A DNA stretch of 64,000 nt. It comes from Polaribacter septentrionalilitoris (GTDB lineage: Bacteria > Bacteroidota > Bacteroidia > Flavobacteriales > Flavobacteriaceae). Location of the stretch: NCBI RefSeq assembly GCF_009832745.1, contig NZ_VRMJ01000008.1:62001-126000 (forward strand), read 5' to 3'. The first letter of the stretch is position 1. The number at the start of each line of letters is the position of its first letter. A program made the position numbers and the translations under genes. Below the pieces are notes generated by a model. It was not told where the DNA came from, searched no databases, and was given only the letters and a program-made list of their open reading frames with translations. This document shows, piece by piece, positions 61,689 to 64,000 of this stretch.

Positions 61689-64000
61689 TTAGTTCTGTTT
61701 CATAAAGTCTTCCGTAAACACCTTTTCTAAGTAAAAAATAACATCTTTAACATTTTCTTTAGTAAAAGTGATAGGAGGTTTTATTTTAATGACGTTATGA
61801 TCTGGACCATCAGAACTCATTAAAAACCCAAAATATTTCATTCTATTGATTAAATAGTCTGTTTTTTCAGCTAATGGATTAAGGTTTTCATCAACCAATT
61901 CAAAACCCAAAAATAAACCTTGCCCTCTTATATCACCAATAATTGGAAATTTTTGAGCTAATTTTTTTAATTCAATCTTTAAAAAATCACCAACTATTAA
62001 TGCATTTTTCTGAAGTTTTTCTCTTTTTACTTCTTGTAAAACTTGGGTTGCAATTGCGCAAGAAACTGGATTTCCACCAAATGTATTGAAGAATTCCATT
62101 CCGTTTGCAAATTTTTCAGCTACCTCTTTGGTGCAAGCAACAGCAGCAACAGGGTGTCCATTTCCTAAAGGTTTTCCAATGGTAACAATATCAGGGATTA
62201 CATTGTGCAATTGAAATCCCCAAAAAGTCTTGCCCATTCTTCCGATTCCTGTTTGTACTTCATCAGAAATACACAAACCACCAGTTTTTCTAATCTTTTT
62301 ATATGTTGCCTCTAAAAAGCCTTTTGGCAATTCTACTTGTCCGCCACAAGAAATAATGGGTTCAATAATAAAACCACCCACTTTTTTATTTTGTTGATGA
62401 ATTTTATCAATTAAAAGTTGCACTTCTTCAACATAGTTATCAGCGGTGTTTTTACCCCTATATTTTCCTCTAAAGGCATTAGGTATCGGAAAAATATGGG
62501 TGTTTTCTGGTTTTCCTTTACCTCCTTTTCCATCAAATTTATAAGAAGAAATGGCGATAGTTGTGTTTGTATTACCATGATAACCGTGTTCAGATGCAAT
62601 AATTTCATCAGAATTTGTATTTGCCTTTACCATTCTAATTGCTAACTCATTGGCCTCACTACCTGAATTTACAAAATGTAAAACGGATAATTCTTCGGGT
62701 AAGGTTTCCAATAGTTCTTTAGCAAGTGTAGTAATATTTTTGTGTAAATAACGTGAATTGGTGTTTAATAAAGCCATTTGTTGTTGACCAGCCTTAACCA
62801 CATTAAAATTTTCATGACCCACATGCGCAACATTATTTACAGTATCTAAATATTTTTGACCAAAATTATCTATTACATATTGATTGGATCCCTTTACGAT
62901 ATGTAAGGGGTGCTGATATTGTAGACTTAGACTTTTCCCTAAATGTCTTTTTCTATCCTCTAAAATATTTTGAGAAACATCAATTAAATTTTCTGTAAAA
63001 CCGTCTAATTTGAATAGTAAATTAGGATCAGGACAAATACTTTTCCATACTTCAATTTGATGAAAATACCCAACACCAGGAAAATCATTTTTATAATCTA
63101 ATAAAGACAACATTACTTGAAAATGCAGGTGAGGAGCCCAATTTCCATTTTCAGGATAGTTGGCCAATACAGCCACTTGTTCACCTTTTTTTATGATGTC
63201 ACCAACAGCATGATGCTGAACGCTTTCTATGGTATTGTGTCCGTATAAAGTGTAAAATGTCAGTTCTTTTAGTTGATGTTTTAATACGATTAATCCTCCA
63301 TATTCTTTATCGCCTTCATCGTTCACCGCAATAACTACTTCACCATCAAATAAAGCATGAGCAGGTGTACAGGTTGGTAACCAAAAATCTATTCCTAAAT
63401 GGATGCTTCTGCTTTGTCTGCCATAATTTCCAATAGTGTCATATTCTGATGAGGTATATAAAGAACGAGGTTCTAAATAACCCCCAGTAAGTATTTTATT
63501 TGGAACTTCTTTTTGAAGTTGATCAATTTTAAATTGAAACAAATCTAGATTGTTAAATTCTTCTTGATGACCTGCAAACGTACTAGATACACTTAAATCT
63601 AAATGATGAATTTGATTTCTTTGTATTGTTGGAAACAAATCTACCAATGAGAAATTATGTTTTTTTGCCCAATTTTCAAATTTTTGTTGATTTGGATGTG
63701 CAGTATAGCCGCAAGCATTTCTAAAACTATAGTGCGCAAAATCTTTAGAAACTGTTTTCCATTTTTGTAACAAATTCCAAGCAGGTTTTTCACTAATTGT
63801 TAAGTACTCATTTTCTGGATTTTCTTTTTTGTTGATGGCAGATTTTGTAACTGAAATAACCAAACGAATTCCAATTAAAGTATATAAAAATTCAAGTTCT
63901 TTTTCTTGTAAAAGAAAAGAAGAGTTATAACCTCTTAGAATAGGTAAACAGATTTCTAACGGGTCTTCTGTATCTAAAATTGCATAAGCACAAGCAATCG
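61689..64000 (-). CDS. Multidomain phosphotransferase-M23-class III aminotransferase (5' end outside window)
   Basis: The frame runs past the first candidate start (a TTG at 63863) to the window edge with no stop, and its upstream residues (ACAYAILDTEDPLEICLPIL) look like the C-terminus of an APH-type kinase. Then come a degenerate linker, an M23/LytM-like domain (HLGIDFWLPTCTPAHALFDG, TLYGHNT, HLHFQVML) and a class III aminotransferase (FVNSGSEANELAIRM, ISDEVQTGIGR, PLP Lys in TIGKPLGNG). The known architecture of about 1000 residues acts as an aminotransferase/phospho-lyase on phosphorylated amines. At least 770 codons are visible. Confidence 0.9.
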   Translation of the reverse strand, partial: IACAYAILDTEDPLEICLPILRGYNSSFLLQEKELEFLYTLIGIRLVISVTKSAINKKENPENEYLTISEKPAWNLLQKWKTVSKDFAHYSFRNACGYTAHPNQQKFENWAKKHNFSLVDLFPTIQRNQIHHLDLSVSSTFAGHQEEFNNLDLFQFKIDQLQKEVPNKILTGGYLEPRSLYTSSEYDTIGNYGRQSRSIHLGIDFWLPTCTPAHALFDGEVVIAVNDEGDKEYGGLIVLKHQLKELTFYTLYGHNTIESVQHHAVGDIIKKGEQVAVLANYPENGNWAPHLHFQVMLSLLDYKNDFPGVGYFHQIEVWKSICPDPNLLFKLDGFTENLIDVSQNILEDRKRHLGKSLSLQYQHPLHIVKGSNQYVIDNFGQKYLDTVNNVAHVGHENFNVVKAGQQQMALLNTNSRYLHKNITTLAKELLETLPEELSVLHFVNSGSEANELAIRMVKANTNSDEIIASEHGYHGNTNTTIAISSYKFDGKGGKGKPENTHIFPIPNAFRGKYRGKNTADNYVEEVQLLIDKIHQQNKKVGGFIIEPIISCGGQVELPKGFLEATYKKIRKTGGLCISDEVQTGIGRMGKTFWGFQLHNVIPDIVTIGKPLGNGHPVAAVACTKEVAEKFANGMEFFNTFGGNPVSCAIATQVLQEVKREKLQKNALIVGDFLKIELKKLAQKFPIIGDIRGQGLFLGFELVDENLNPLAEKTDYLINRMKYFGFLMSSDGPDHNVIKIKPPITFTKENVKDVIFYLEKVFTEDFMKQN

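Overview
The window is one stretch of an AT-rich (roughly 30% G+C by eye) Bacteroidota chromosome, most likely a marine member of the Flavobacteriaceae of the Polaribacter/Tenacibaculum type. The signs are a SusC/SusD pair, many short lipoprotein signals ending in S-C, DUF4136, DUF4197, DUF4920 and DUF5522 family proteins, a PID-CTERM small protein, glutamine synthetases of types II and III, and promoters of the Bacteroidota form TTG-N19-21-TAnnTTTG rather than E. coli sigma-70 boxes. No Shine-Dalgarno pattern is evident. Most of the content is housekeeping and it reads as core chromosome with small scars.

Layout. 1-4.7 kb: GTPases Der and Era around a lipoprotein with Gly-X-Y triplets and a small membrane protein. 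4.7-5.5 kb: an initiator tRNA gene with a decayed tyrosine integrase behind it, the fossil of an integrated element. 5.5-11.4 kb: methyltransferase, secreted M14 peptidase, dienelactone hydrolase, sigma factor SigZ with a very cysteine-rich 41-residue peptide upstream, and a CarD-like protein. 11.5-15.3 kb: a fused cobalamin-dependent acyl-CoA mutase (IcmF type) that carries a palindromic repeat inside its reading frame and has a decayed duplicate of its 3' end beside it. 15.4-22 kb: lipoproteins and a SusC/SusD uptake pair. 22-28 kb: pyrF, a TlpA-like lipoprotein, tpiA, prmA, clpS, tRNA-Arg and an SPFH protein. 28.5-37 kb: Ca/Na antiporter, the divergent GSII/GSIII pair, purM and a class II ribonucleotide reductase. 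37-50 kb: S9 peptidase, MBL hydrolase, BCAT, a heme-lipoprotein/mnmD operon, a two-gene glycosyltransferase/flippase operon, ruvC-hemW-cyclase, and corA.

50-58.4 kb holds the clearest catabolic unit: an AraC-type regulator divergent from a six-gene run. Four of its genes complete the 4-hydroxyproline route (epimerase, FAD D-hydroxyproline dehydrogenase, DHDPS-fold deaminase, 2-oxoglutarate semialdehyde dehydrogenase). A DUF885 peptidase lipoprotein lies inside the run, which suggests use of collagen-like peptides. The intergenic region carries a repeated ATTCAT/ATGAAT motif that may be the operator. 58.4-64 kb ends with a TolB-propeller/amidohydrolase fusion and a multidomain phosphotransferase-M23-aminotransferase gene that runs off the right edge.

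The least expected observations are the repeat element translated inside icmF, the decayed copy of the icmF tail, the integrase fossil with an in-frame stop that can still be read through, the cysteine-rich peptide beside sigZ, and three 9-bp repeats at an exact 20-bp period in the gap before the antiporter. I found no CRISPR array, intact prophage, intact insertion sequence or complete new defence system.
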